Shown: positions 1-11,224, counted from the stretch's first letter. The stretch is DNA of 58,618 nucleotides from Mesotaenium endlicherianum (GCA_009602735.1 WELA01006130.1:202832-261449); one strand, 5' to 3'. The notes: a model not told the origin generated them from the letters alone. Translations and numbers: made by a program.

Positions 1-2798
1 GAAGCAAGCCCATCTCTCGGCCTACGTTCAAAATGTCATACACGGAGCTAGACGAAGTCAAGAAGCAAATCAAGGAGCTACTGGAGCATGGCTTCATTCG
101 ACCTAGCAAGTCGCCATTTGGAGCCCCGGTGCTATTTGTCAAGAAGAAAGATGGTACCTTGAGGATGTGTGTGGACTATCGCGCCCTCAACAAGATCACC
201 ATCAAGAATCGATACCCGCTGCCGCGCATGGATGAGCTCATGGACCGGCTGGTTGGAGCCAAGTACTTCACGAAGATTGACTTACGGAGCGGCTACCACC
301 AGATTCGCATCGCAGAACCGGACATAGAGAAGACGGCATTCAGGACAAGATATGGACATTTTGAGTTCATGGTCTTGCCATTTGGACTCACCAACGCGCC
401 AGCAACTTTCATGACTATGATGAACACCATATTTCAGCCCATGTTGGACAGATTTGTGATGGTATTCATAGATGACATCCTTATCTACAGCAAGACCCTT
501 GAAGAGCATGCGAGACACTTGAAAGAAGTCCTTGAAGTATTGAAGCAAAACAAGCTGTTTGCGAAGGAGTCAAAATGCGAGTTTGCCAAACAAGAAGTGG
601 AGTTCTTAGGTCTCCACGTGACTGCTGATGGCATCAAGATGGACCCCAAGAAGACCACGGTGGTGGAGGAATGGCCAACCCCCACGACCAAGAAAGAACT
701 CCAGTCATTCTTGGGATTTGCCAATTGGTACAGAAAATTCATCCAAGGCTTCTCGCACATAGCAGCCCCCCTGACAGATCTACTCAAGAAGGACAGGCTA
801 TATACATGGACCGAGAAAGAGGAAGAGGCATTTCAAGAGTTAAAGCGAAGATTGACCACATCCCCGGTGCTCACACTCCCAAGTCCAAACCCAGATTGGC
901 CCTTCCACGTCATCACCGATGCATCTTCCTATGCAATAGGAGCAATCCTGCTTCAAGACCAAGGCAAGGGACTGCAGCCCATTGCCTACGAGTCAAGAAA
1001 GCTAAATCCGGCCGAGCAAAATCGTACAACCACGGAGCGAGAGGCATTGGCCATTGTACATGCCTTGAAGGTTTGGCGCTGCTACGTTGAAGGACGCAAG
1101 GTACTGGTCACCACGGACCACGAAGCGTTTAAGCACCTCCAGACGCAGCCGTATCTCTCAAGGAGACAAGCAAGATGGAGCGTATACTTGCAACAATACA
1201 ACATCACGATTCAGTACCAGCCCGGCAAGACAAACCCGGCTAACGCCCTCTCAAGACTGCAATTAAACGCCGTGATGACATCCCTGAAGACAGATTTGGA
1301 AGCTCGATTTTCAGCCGCCTATGAAAGAGACCCTTACTACAAGAACGGAGAAGCAGCCTTGGACCCATACAAGAAGCAAGAAGGCAATTATTGGGTGAGG
1401 CAAGACACGGGCCAGAGATGTGTTCCTAATGACTTAGACCTCCGGCTCTTGCTTCTACGAGAAGCACACGACAACCCTCTTGGAGGACACTTTGGAATCC
1501 TAAGGACCACGGGCGTTCTAGCTAGGACTTATTGTTGGCCAGGCATGTCTAAGCAAGTCAAGGAGTACTGCAGGAGCTGTGACACATGCCAAAGAATCAA
1601 GCCATCATCGCAAAAGGCGGGAGGACTCCTCCAACCACTACCAATCCCCGAAAGACAATGGACGGACATCTCAATGGACCTTATCGTGGACTTGCCCGTG
1701 ACACCTCGAGGCCATAATGCAATACTCACGGTGGTGGACAGACTTACCAAGATGGCTCATTTTATTCCCACGACGACTAAGGCTACAGCACCACAACTTG
1801 CAAGACTCATCTTTGACAACATCTTCCGACTCCATGGACTACCATCAAGAATTGTGTCAGATAGAGATCCAAGATTCACAAGCCATTTTTGGAAAAATCT
1901 CTTCAAGAACTTCGGTACATCGCTGGATATATCTACTGCCTACCACCCACAACCAGATGGGCAAACCGAGCGTATGAATCGTACCCTAAAGACCTCTCTA
2001 AAGGCCTACGTGTCTACCCTCGAGCAAGACTGGGACATGTACTTGACCCCCCTCGAGTTTGCCTACAACAACACTACGCAGGCCTCTACCCAAGAGTCCC
2101 CATTCTTCCTCAACTATGGCTTCCATCCGACCACGCCACTGAGCTTCACGGCTGGCCTTGATGAAGTACCTGCAGCCACAGATTTTATGGAGACATTAGA
2201 AGCAGCCCTTACAGCAGCGAAGAAAGCTCTACAACACGCGCAAGATGCTCAAGCAAGAGTGGCGAACAGATCCAGAAGAGAAATTACGTACAGAGTGGGT
2301 GACAACGTGTTACTATCATCCAAGAACATTTCCCTGAACAACAGGCCTGCCGGCAGCAAGTTCTCTCCCAAGTATTTGGGACCCTTCAAGATTATCCAGC
2401 AAGTCAACCCCGTTGCTTTCAAGCTAGAACTTCCCCAGACTATGCACATCGACCCCGTATTCCACGCTTCCCTCTTCAAGCCATATGTGCAACCCGACAA
2501 CAAGTTCCCAGGACGTGTGACAACCCCACCAGCCCCAACAATAGTGGATGATCATTTGGAGTACGAAGTGGAAGACATAGTGGCTATGAGAAATTTCAGG
2601 AGATAGCAGCAATACTTGATCAAGTGGNAGAGAAGATATCCAGATTCGGAGAATAGTTGGGTGGCGGCGCACTACCTTGACAAAGTTTAGAGAAAGTTGA
2701 AGCGCTTCCATGCCGCCAACCCCCATCTTGGACCAGCCCCAAGTCTCTCTAATAAAAGCCCGAAGACTTCAGGGAGGCAGCCTGCCACCATCAAGAAT
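1..2798 (+). mobile_element. Family A Ty3/gypsy chromovirus, copy A1 (3' part)
   Basis: This segment aligns with A2 (27056-33695) at a constant offset of 29606 bases and very high identity. It begins at the window edge inside pol, so any upstream LTR, Gag and protease lie outside. Similarity to A2 stops near 2798, in the basic tail after the chromodomain. What follows is unrelated to A2's 3' noncoding region and LTR, so the copy is truncated or recombined at its 3' end. Confidence 0.9.
33..2708 (+). pseudogene. A1 pol: RT-RNase H-integrase-chromodomain with stops
   Basis: This is a Ty3 pol polyprotein fragment that would copy element RNA into DNA and integrate it. The open part (33-2606, 857 codons) has an RT with [12 protein letters not shown] at residues 115-126 and the catalytic FIDD at 145-148. 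RNase H follows with Asp296, Glu337 and Asp362. The integrase has a zinc-binding His479, His486, Cys516, Cys519 set and a D,D,E core: ISMDL, SDRD and Glu646 in DGQTERMNR. The chromodomain is cut by TAG at 2604-2606, where A2 has CAG. A second CAG-to-TAG change lies at 2688-2690 and a single N at 2628. RNase H also has NPAN where A2 has NPAD. The ATG at 33 is internal to pol; the true start is off-window. Family assignment is very secure. Confidence 0.95.
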
Positions 2799-3164
2799 CC
2801 ACAGCGTGCCCCACCTCCTCCCCGTAGTCCTACGCCACCATGACGCAGTCCCAGTTACGACTCTGGTCCGTGGGGGGGGGGGGCAGAGGAGAGAGGAGCC
2901 ACAGGAACCCAGAGAGTATAAGTCCCCCTTTTCTTTTTCCCGCTTTCGTCCTCAGGCAGGTGGCGCAGGGTAGCTTGCAGCAGCTGCTAAGGAGGAGCCA
3001 CCGGTGGCAGGACGAGCGATGACCGCTACAGGGCAGGGGACATCAGCAGCAGGGCAGGCGACGCCAGCAGCAGAGCAGTTGCACCAGCTGCAGGGCAAGA
3101 GTCTCCACCAGCTGCCCCTACGTGGAAGCTGGGGGGGACTCTCACAGAGGCACAGACAGCACAC
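2799..3164. other. Junction between A1 and element B, no clear gene
   Basis: This stretch holds a proline-rich reading just after the A1 tail, a run of 12 G at 2872-2883, a TATA-like TATAAG near 2916 and a CAG-repeat-rich part from about 2990 to 3110. The G run resembles the polypurine tracts seen at other element 3' ends in this window. It may mark the end of a third, unrecognised element. No coding domain was recognised. Confidence 0.4.
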
Positions 3165-6053
3165 TTGACAACATCGCTGGATGCGAGACGCAGCGCCAGC
3201 TTTGCTAGCGGTATGCAGGACCTTGGGCTCTACAGGGGCGACCTTATGAGGATCTTTCTCACGACAGACGATGCTATCTTCAAGAAGAGGTATCGTTACA
3301 GTCACTTCGAGGACGGCTTAATCAGCACGCAGACAGGCAAGCTGGAGGATGCGCGGCTCATCAGGGAGTCTGCCTTTGACTGCGCCGCGCCCACGGTCAT
3401 GCCAGGCAAGAAGGATGCCTCAGGCAATTGGTCTGAGAAGAGGATGTGTGGTGATTATTGTGCGTTCAACGAGGTCACCAAGCAGGATAGGTACCCCATG
3501 CCCACTCCCGACAAGATCTTTGACAATATTGGCAATTGCACTTGGTTCTCGATGCTGGATCTGAGGCAAGGCTTCGACCAGATTCCTATCGCAGAGGAGG
3601 ACCAGCACAAGACGGCGTTCTGGGGGGCTCAGCGCCTCTACGAGTGGAGGGTGATGCCCTTTGGATTGAAGAACGCGTTGGCTACCTTTCAGCGCATCAT
3701 GGATAAGGAGTTGGCTGGCCTTCCCTTTGCTCGATGCTATATTGACGACATTCTTGTCTTCAGCAAGACGTTTGAGCAGCACGTGGAGCACATCACGGCA
3801 GTCCTAGAGCGCTTGGAGGCCGCTGAGCTCAAGTGTCATCCAGGAATGTGCACTTTTGGGACCCGAGAGGTGGAGTACCTCGGGCACCTCCTATCTTCCA
3901 GCGGCTTGGCGCCGCAGCTGGCCAAGATCTCGGCCATCACGGGCATTCCGCCTCCTACAGACATCTCGCAACTGAGGGCCTTTCTTGGGATTGCCAAACA
4001 CTACCGGCGCTTTGTGCCTGGCTTCAGCGAGCTTGCTAAGCCACTCAACGACTTGTTGCGGAAGGGCGTGGTCTATGTGTGGGGGTCAAAGCAGCAGGCA
4101 ACGTTTGATAACATCAAGGAGCGGCTGGTGAGCTCCTCGGTGTTGCGATGGCCCGACTACGCCAAGCCCTTCATCCTCCACACCGACTGGTCACAGGCAG
4201 GGCTGGGAGCGGTGTTGGTGCAGGAGCACGACGACTTTGAGCATGTGGTGGCATACGCCAGCCGCAGCAACAACCGCGCGGAGAGCAACTATGGCTCTTA
4301 CAAGGGGGAGTGTCTAGATGCGGTCTGGGCAATTGTGCACTTCCGGCACTACCTCTATGGCACTCACTTCCGCCTTGTCACTGACCATCAGCCACTCGAG
4401 TGGCTCATGACGTCGGAGCACTTGACAGGCAAGTACGCGCGGTGGGCACTCATTTTGCAGGAGTACACGTTTGACGTACACCACCGCCCAGGGACGACCA
4501 ACCTGGATGCCGACGGCCTCAGCCGTAACCCACAGCCTTCTTTGAGGGACCTCTCAATGGCCCGCCACAATGAGGACGAGCTTGTGGCCTGGCACACGGC
4601 GGCAATCCTAGCATTCACCGGTGACAGCGACGTGCAGCTCGCAGGGCTCACCAACCTTGACGTGGTGACCGTCAACACTCGGCGCCTGGTTATGGCAGCA
4701 GCAGAGGAGCAGAATGGCTTGCAGCGTGAACCAGAGGAAGTGTGGGACGATGCTACAGTGCTGCAGTACGTCGCCACTAAGGAGATGGCGCCTGGTGTCG
4801 ACGCGAGGGAGCGCGACCGCATCCTCAAGCGCAGCCGTGACTTCGTCTTCATGGAAGGGCGTATGCGGAGAGTGATAGCGGACGGCTCCGTCTTGGTGGT
4901 TCCCGAGCCTTCTATACGCAGCCAGCTGGTGCGTATTGTGCACGAGGCACTGGGACACTTCGGTGTCAAGCGCACTCTCAACCTTCTCCAGGCTGAGTAC
5001 TAGTGGTCCGGCATGACTGAGGTCGTGGCCAGCATCGTCAGCAGCTGTACTCTTTGCGACCGTGTGCGCTCGAGCTTCACAACACGCACAGTTGCTCTCA
5101 GCCCTCTCCCTATTCAGGGGTTGTTCTACCGGTGGTCGCTTGACTTGGCTGGAGAGTTGCCCAAGTCTCGCCGAGGCAACCTCTATGTCTTGGTGATGAT
5201 TGAGCACATGTCCAAGTGGATCGAGCTCGTGCCCCTGCCCAGCAAGGCCAGTGAGGGGATTGCTCAGGCTTTCCTTGATCAGGTTCTTAGCCGCTTAGGT
5301 GGCTGCGCAGAGGTGTTGACCGACTAGGGCAAGGAGTTCCAAGACATATTTCATAAGTTGCTAGAGCGCTCTATGATTGACCATCGCACCACCTCCCGCA
5401 ATCATCCCCAAGCTGACGGCCTTGCATAGCGCATGGTGCAGACCGTTAAGCTGGGGCTGCGCAAGTCCTGCCTGACCCACGACAGCACCCACTGGGACGA
5501 CGCACTCCCATGGCTGGCTATGGGGTACAGGTTGAGTAAGCAGGCCTCCTTGGCCTCCCACTCTCCCTATTTCCTTCTCTACGGCCGTCAGCCCATCCTG
5601 CCCGCAGCGGCCCGGACGGTGGCCGAGAACACCCTCGACCTTGACAACCCCGACACATGGAGCGCTCTTATCGGCCAGCGTGCGCAGCTCTTTCAACGCC
5701 TGATGCCCATGGCCATGGACAACCTCGGCATTCCACAACACCGCGACACGCTGAGGTATGCCATGACCTGTGGAGGAGCGTATCGTCCACGGGTGTTGCA
5801 ATTTTCTGTAGGTGACTTCGTGTACCTGCAACGCCAGACAAAGAACACCCTCGACACCAGTAGCTTGCCGGTCATTCTGAGAGTCAAGCGCGCCTTGGCA
5901 TCAGGGGTGCTAGAGCTGGAAGGCACAGATGGCCGTCTTCACAAGGACCACATGAAGAATTGTGGTCCATGCCACCTTCCTAACATTGACTTGCAAATTC
6001 ATCACCGAGGCGCGCGGCCACCCAAAGATCGGGCCTGCCAGGTTGCGCCATAG
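3165..6053 (+). pseudogene. B pol: RT-RNase H-integrase, three in-frame stops
   Basis: A single reading frame runs through RT, RNase H and integrase but is broken by TAG at 5001-5003, 5325-5327 and 5427-5429. The RT has MCGDYCAFN, MLDLRQGF, MPFGLKNA and a catalytic YIDD at 3738-3749, all intact. RNase H shows HTDWSQAGLG and the TDHQPLEW block; the connection ends in DADGLSRN. The integrase shows GHFGVKRT, then CTLCDR, HMSKWIEL and NHPQADGLA. The first stop sits where this family usually has Trp (WWSGM), consistent with TGG to TAG. The second sits in VLTD-stop-GKEF, where CAG to TAG is likely. The third replaces the residue before RMVQT, normally the catalytic Glu. Element B therefore cannot supply its own integrase. 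The ATG at 3165 is probably internal, as the N-terminal part is missing. Confidence 0.88.
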
Positions 6054-6061
6054 CCCAGGCA

Positions 6062-6171
6062 AGGAGGCCAAGATGCTGCTGTGCGACAGTGGCAACCTCG
6101 GCTTCCACATCGGTGGCCTCAACCCTCCACTGGCGCGAGTGCCAGCTGGAGACTGCTTTTGTAGCAAGTGC
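6062..6171 (+). pseudogene. Degenerate PHD finger at the end of B pol
   Basis: In the frame one base on from B pol the sequence reads MLLCDSGNLGFHIGGLNPP followed by VPAGDCFCSKC. This is the second half of a PHD zinc finger: C-x2-C/G, the x4-H step, and C-x2-C after the aromatic. Some ligands are replaced (Gly-Asn for the second Cys pair, Gly for the post-His Cys, Cys for the usual Trp). The first Cys pair (CQV, in the pol frame near 6040) is separated from it by a frameshift. The same module is intact at the end of element C, which supports common descent. Confidence 0.7.
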
Positions 6172-6230
6172 TCGAGGTCAGCGCTGGGCAGCAACAGCTC
6201 ATCAGCTGGAGGCTGAGAGTGGGGGGGGGG

Positions 6231-6355
6231 ATAAAAACATTTATCACTTACCTCCCTTTTTGGCTATTAAGCCACATGTATTATAGTCTCCATTGCAGCA
6301 AAGCTGCTTACTTATCTAGTATTGCTATGTCGTTGACGCACGCCCGAGCTCTTAA
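6231..6355 (+). repeat. Direct repeat, copy 1 (possible B LTR fragment)
   Basis: About 125 bases starting ATAAAAACATTTATCACT recur at 6567-6693 with a few substitutions. The first copy directly follows the G run at the end of element B, the place where a 3' LTR would start. No matching 5' LTR was found near 3100, so LTR identity is unproven. Confidence 0.6.
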
Positions 6356-6566
6356 TGTACGAGAGCTGTCATGATTATTTGAATCGAGGTCGCCGACCGT
6401 ATTCAAGCCACGAGCGTTTGCCTTTGACTTTCTTGCATTTGTTTGTAGTAGTTTATAATGTCGCTAATTTAGCATGCTTAAAGTATACACGAGACTTCAC
6501 AAAGTCAAACTCTGAACACGTATGCTAGATTTTGCTAGACGCACAAGTACATGCCAAGGACCCCTG

Positions 6567-6693
6567 ATAAAAAACATTTAACACTTACCTCCCTTTTTAG
6601 CTATTAAGCCACATGTATTACAGACTCCATTGAAGCAAAGCCTGCTTACTTATCTAGTATTGCTATGTTGTTGACGCACACCCGAGCTCTTAA
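6567..6693 (+). repeat. Direct repeat, copy 2
   Basis: This is the second copy of the repeat at 6231, offset about 336 bases. Both copies contain the shared block CCCGAGCTCTTAA near their right end and then diverge. Confidence 0.6.
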
Positions 6694-6721
6694 CGCACAA
6701 CATTGTTCTCATTCTTCACAG

Positions 6722-6862
6722 AATGGTAAGGGAAAGGAGAATGTGCGTCCTGCAGGGGTAGAATCATTGCGCCCTTCACCTGCGCTCAGTGTCAAGTGTG
6801 TGCAGCCTTGCCAAGTGATTGCAGATGACTCCGCACCTGCAAAGAGGGTTAGGTTTTTGTGA
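6722..6862 (+). CDS. Possible terminal exon, unknown protein
   Basis: A pyrimidine-rich stretch ending TTCTTCACAG at 6721 looks like a 3' splice site. It is followed by an open frame to a TGA at 6860-6862. The peptide begins NGKGKENVRPAGVE and ends SAPAKRVRFL, with a basic patch near the C terminus. No family was recognised and no upstream exon was identified, because element sequence lies to the left. It could be the last exon of a host gene interrupted by element B, or a chance open frame. Confidence 0.25.
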   Translation, partial: NGKGKENVRPAGVESLRPSPALSVKCVQPCQVIADDSAPAKRVRFL

Positions 6863-8551
6863 TGAAGTGTACCTTCTTACATACACAATAGCATTCGTTG
6901 AAGAGTGCTTTTCATTACACTTTCAAGTAGGCAGGTGTGAATTAGGTTGAGGATTTCAGGTGTAGGTTCTACCAAGAATGTAGTTTAGTGGAGAGTGGCT
7001 CTTGACTTGAGGTAAGGTAACATAAATTTCAGCTTGTATACTATTCAACTAATATGGTTTGCCATATCCAAGCTTAGCATAAGCAAATGGAAACAACCGG
7101 GTGAAAGCTTTTTGAATTATTGTATGCTCAAGGTCGTGGACCTGTTGTCGCCTGGTTGGAACAATTCCTTATCTGTGTTTTGTGTCATTTAAAGCTTCCC
7201 TCCCTTATGTTGTACCTTGTTGTCTATACTTAATTTACAAATGATTATGACTACCATTGAAAATGTGATTTTGACACATGATCATCACACAACTATTTGT
7301 TTCACCACAAAACTGTGCATGTGAAACAAAATTGTGCATTTCTCATGATCCATGTTGTTTGGGTCCCACGCAATATTGTGCATCTAATACGTCCATTACA
7401 CTCCTACATCTACTTATGCACGTCAAAAGCACGTAATGTATGTTTACCATCCTACAAATTGTGCGTGACCTACCCAGCAAAACAAACAACTACAAGTATC
7501 AATTGCTTGCCGGACGTCAATCACTCTACAATACCTTGTACTAAAGTTAACCCTCTTTGACTCACCGTCAACTATTAAGAAACTCCCTTCACTAAGTCTG
7601 CGGCATTCATGGAATTGCTATGGTACAAGTAGAGAGTGTCAATCTTTTATTGTACAAGCTACTGTGGTACATTTGCCACACGCAATGCCGCCTTTCACGT
7701 GCACAAGACGTGCATGTGTATGCTACACGGCTGTTGTATGTTCATGAAGTGCCCTTATATATCACTCTGGGTGAATATTCCAAACAATCCTGTCTGTCTT
7801 CCGTTCCCGTACACGTGCAAACGGGAGGGGTCTGCGTGTTCTCATCAGAGCCAGCTGTCAGCGGAGGGTGACATGCTGCCTCCGCTGCCTTGGGCGGGAA
7901 GCTCTCTGTCAAAAATTGCAGAATAACCGAGAGGAGTAAGTTTTGATTGAACTGAATACAAATCAAAGGGTTGGCGGCGGGCACATGGTGCAGCCAGCGC
8001 ACACCACAGAAGGCACAAGATAAATACACCCGCACAACCTTCCTTGTACTTACACTTAACAGTCTTTGCAATATTTGCATTATCTGCAGTGTTTGCAGTA
8101 AGGGCAGGTCAGAGGTGTAACTCATAAATGGTGACAGCACCCATTTTCTTGTGCAACTTTTGAAAAGCAAATTTTGTACCGCACCTCTCACTGTTTTTTT
8201 GTGACGGCACGCTTGCGCACGCTGCGAGTGGGTGTGCTCCCCGCTGGTGTTGGCCTTTTTTGCCAATCCATTGCTGGAACGTTACTCATGAGAGGGAGCA
8301 GGACAAGCGGCAGCATTTGCAGCAACTACATCGATTGTTACTTCTAATGTGGCAATAGGAGAGCAACAGGAGATGCCATGGGTGCATGTACAGCAGCAGG
8401 GGCAGCAGCAACAGCAGTCGCAATTTTGGAGAAGCACTGATTCCAGCAGGTTTGCCAAAAGTGTTTGCAACAGCAGATTATCCCTCAATCGCAGCAGGAG
8501 AAGCAACCGCAACAGAGGAAGCGGCATCACAGGCTGTGTCTGCATACATAC
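6863..8551. other. Non-coding or unassigned DNA
   Basis: I see no long or family-like open frame here on either strand. Composition changes from AT-rich (6870-7500) to mixed. A CAG/CAA-rich stretch at 8386-8425 would encode Gln on + or Cys/Leu on - and lies just beyond the splice-donor-like site at 8551, so it is probably intronic. If the minus-strand exon at 8552-8905 is real, this region would hold its downstream introns and exons, which I could not place. Confidence 0.4.
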
Positions 8552-8905
8552 CTTTTGCAAGCCCGATGACATTGAGCTGCATGCGATAGGACCACCTGGC
8601 ATGAGTTGGAAATGTGTTTCTCCAGGGTCCTCTTGCTCGGCTGGGAGACCATCCAATTCCTCGAAAAGGTCATATTCCAGCAAGTAGCGGCCACGCACGT
8701 TTTCCACAGGGGGGATTGTCTCGATTAGATAAACCTCCACGATTGTCGCTCCCACCGTCCACAGCCTCCAGGCAACCTCTCGAGGGGGTGCACATTTCTT
8801 CACCCTGGGGCGGCACACTAGGGTACAAAGAAGGCCGCATCCTTTCTTCTTCAACAACTCCACCAGCAAGACCTCCTCTGCTCGCCCCTGGCAATTTGTT
8901 GTGAC
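8552..8905 (-). CDS. Exon-like segment of an unrecognised host gene
   Basis: An open minus-strand frame of over 110 codons ends at a strong splice-donor-like GTATGT (8551-8546). The peptide includes LLVELLKKKGCGL, VGATIVEVYLIETIPP and GRYLLEYDLFEELDG, which look like real, structured protein. The last two blocks loosely suggest a Tudor- or Agenet-like small beta barrel, but this is a guess. The upstream edge is uncertain: no ATG was seen, and an acceptor-like CAG lies near 8890. Past the donor the frame turns into low-complexity Leu/Cys runs, as expected for an intron. There is no similarity to the surrounding elements. Confidence 0.4.
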
Positions 8906-8965
8906 TTGCACGGACGTACCAAAAGGAAATCCGGTGTGTGGTGCTTGTCGGATCTAGCTAGTAGA

Positions 8966-9085
8966 GTAGTAGTGTGCGTGTGTGTGTGTGGGTGTATGCG
9001 TGTGTGTGTGCGGGTGTGGGTTTGCATGGTGCGTGTACGTGCGCGCGTGTGTACGTGTGTGGGGGTATACGTGTGGGTTTTGCAT
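8966..9085. repeat. GT-rich low-complexity tract
   Basis: Imperfect (GT)n interspersed with GTGCGTGT and GGGTGT units. No gene is supported here, and it separates the exon-like segment on the left from element C on the right. Confidence 0.85.
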
Positions 9086-9205
9086 TGTGCTGCAGGTAGC
9101 TGGCGTCTTTTGTTTCGGCTGCTGCTGGCGGCCCTGAATGCGCGGAAGATTCCACGAGCGTTCTAGACATCGCAGCTACAATTACTCGTTGAGCTTGAGC
9201 TTCAG

Positions 9206-9523
9206 GTGTTATGGATCATTGCTTTTTGCCTTTGTGCAGGTTGCATGCAGCACACGCCAGGGCGCACTCACATCGATGTCCCGTACCAGCTAGAGTTTCT
9301 GCCTAATTCTCCTGTTCCTGGTTTTAAGAGTGACTTGCATTTCTATGAGATTGGGGGCGCAGCCTCGAGATTACCTGATTCCTTTGGCACGCCACTTTCT
9401 TTAATTCATAAATTGTTTCTTGGAGTGCCCCTAGCTCTCGTTCCTGCATTAGTTGCACCACCTCCAACCGAGCACGTGTCCCTGCTTGATGAATGCGTGT
9501 TTGCGCATAAGCTAGAACCTTGA
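9206..9523 (+). CDS. Short ORF upstream of C Gag, unknown
   Basis: This 105-codon frame contains THIDVPYQLEFLPNSPVPGF and ends HKLEP. It sits just left of the Gag region and could be the 5' coding part of element C or a remnant of flanking DNA. A TTTGTGCAG acceptor-like site at about 9240 would make the part from GCMQH onward an exon. No family was recognised. Confidence 0.25.
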   Translation: MLWIIAFCLCAGCMQHTPGRTHIDVPYQLEFLPNSPVPGFKSDLHFYEIGGAASRLPDSFGTPLSLIHKLFLGVPLALVPALVAPPPTEHVSLLDECVFAHKLEP

Positions 9524-9651
9524 GGAGAGTGATTTCTGTCGGGTTTTGAGGAGTTCTCTACGATGGTTATTTCCATACTTCTTTCTTAGACTAAACCGGG
9601 CATTCAAATGGGATTTCCATCGCTGCTTTGCACTCTAAGATCGATGCCTCG

Positions 9652-11090
9652 ATGGCTCTGATGCGTGCTCGTAATCAAAATCTCACTCGTAATTTATTTT
9701 TTCAACACACTTTACCCTCACTCCTCGGCGGGGAGGCACTATTGTTTTATCAGAGATTTAGAGCTGACATTATCCAGACAGTCCCTGATGCCTGATGCCT
9801 GATGCCTGATGTCGTTCCCATTCCCCTAGTTGATGCTCTTCCAGCTGCGCTTGTGGGCATGCCAGTTAATCGCCGGGCGGCGGCTGCAACTGCTGCTACT
9901 GCAGCCGCTATAGCCGTTGGGTTGGACGCCGCAGCAGCGGCAGTAGTTGTCGCAACTGCTGGGCTGGGACCGATTGGGGATGTGGGTGGGGAACTTGCAC
10001 CGCTTGGGGGGGCTGCAGGAGACCCTGTTGGACCTGGACCGGTTGAGCTTGCTTTGCCGACGTACGCTACTCCAATCAAACAGCTCGCGGCACGCGTGGC
10101 GGATTGCCATCATCGATCCATGCAGCAGCGCCAGCAATAGGCAGTGCTCGGCATTGTCCTGCCCTTGCACGGTCGCGTGCGTGGAGCTGTCTTGGATCGC
10201 ATTGATACACTTCAGATGTTTTGTCAGCACTTTCCTGCTGACACTCGTTCCCGCCAAAAGGAGTTGAGGGACTTCGTGCGCTCCGAGCGCGAGACTCCTA
10301 ACATGGCCTATGAGCGTTTCCAGCAGTTGAGGGAGGATACGAGCATGTATGTGGATGTCACCCAGGCTTGCTTCAAGTTCATCGGTGATTTCTCTGCTTC
10401 CGCTTCCCTGTTTCAAGCCCTTAACCACCAGCTTGCCCATCGCAATACCCTAGCGGAGTGTATACGAGGTTTGTCGGTGGGCTGAGCAGATAGAGATGGT
10501 GCAGGCGGCGTCGCAAGCTGAGCGTAGGCCGGCTAAGGGTGGGTCAGTGAGGGTCCATGCAGTGCAGGTACCCACTACGTCGACCACTGCCGTCGTCATG
10601 GGAGCTGGACCAGCCGCTGCACCCAAGCGCGTCGTCCTCGTGTGCGACAACTGCCGTTAGAAGGGACAATTGGTGGAGAAGTGTTTCCTCCTTCATCCCA
10701 GACCTGGCGCCAACCGGGTGGACCTTCAAGCCCCAAAAGGGCACTGTGCCGCTTGCTGGTCTCACCGCTTCTCCGGCAGCCTAAGTACCCTTGTATTTTG
10801 CCTCCCCGCCTTTTGCTTTCGCTGGTTTCTACCCAAGCCCATCAGGCTTTGCGTCTCAACCTGGCAGTTTTGCGGGGTATTTCTCTCCATACCTTTTGTC
10901 CTAGGGTCCCACGTCACCTGTGCCCAATCCCTTCCCAGTCGCGTATTTGGCTGCCGTGCCAGGACCTAATCGTAACCCTAATCCAGACCCTAACCCTAAC
11001 TCCACTCCTCAGGATTTCTACATGCGTCAGCAGCTTGCGGCGATGCAAGTTGGTATGCGGGACATGCATCATTGCGTAGGATTTTAGCCT
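9652..11090 (+). pseudogene. Element C Gag (capsid-nucleocapsid) remnant
   Basis: Gag packages element RNA. From the ATG at 9652 the reading is MALMRARNQNLTRNLFF, then an Ala-rich stretch (about 9870-9960). A capsid-like helical block follows (10240-10480; SERETPNMAYERFQQL and CFKFIGDF). The zinc knuckle lies at 10643-10684, read C-x2-C-x4-Q-x4-C, with Gln in place of His and a TAG inside it. A four-fold CCTGATG repeat (about 9784-9811) shifts the frame. A P-N-rich tail (10965-11005) leads into MRQQLAAMQVGMRDMHH. The reading hops between frames several times, so this is a decayed gene. Assignment to C rests on orientation and continuity with the downstream pieces. Confidence 0.7.
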
Positions 11091-11224
11091 GATTCCATTT
11101 TGATCAATTTGTGGGATTGCATCCTCTCCCGCCCCGCGGTCCCGTCCCTTCATACCCTCCTTGGTTCTCCCGACCTTCTGACGGTGCACACAATGTGACC
11201 AAGGAGGAGGTTGGCGATTAGCCC

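Larger units (their letters stand above)
3100..6231 (+). mobile_element. Element B, Ty3/gypsy, 5'-truncated
   Basis: This is a pol-only Ty3 element: no Gag or protease is visible upstream of the RT. It is related to element C by RT-integrase architecture and by a C-terminal PHD-finger relic, but it is GC-richer and clearly a different copy or lineage. It ends at a run of about ten G (6221-6230), a likely polypurine tract, followed by sequence repeated at 6567. The left boundary is approximate. Confidence 0.75.

Noticed and set aside
671..1090. 139-codon frame overlapping A1 pol (repeated at 30277-30696 in A2)
   Set aside because: It is a shadow of the RT/RNase H coding sequence in another frame. 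It is present in both copies only because pol is conserved.
2700..2973. Proline-rich frame after A1 as a gene
   Set aside because: It starts inside the A1 tail in a shifted frame and runs through a G homopolymer; it is a by-product of the junction.
8386..8425. CAG/CAA tract as a polyglutamine gene on the + strand
   Set aside because: The surrounding + frame has no protein-like composition, and the opposite strand has a splice-donor-like site at 8551 that places the tract in an intron.
10968..11003. CCCTAA-like units resembling a telomere repeat
   Set aside because: Only a few irregular units, and they read in frame as Pro-Asn repeats in the Gag of element C, flanked by protein-like sequence (MRQQLAAMQVGMRD).
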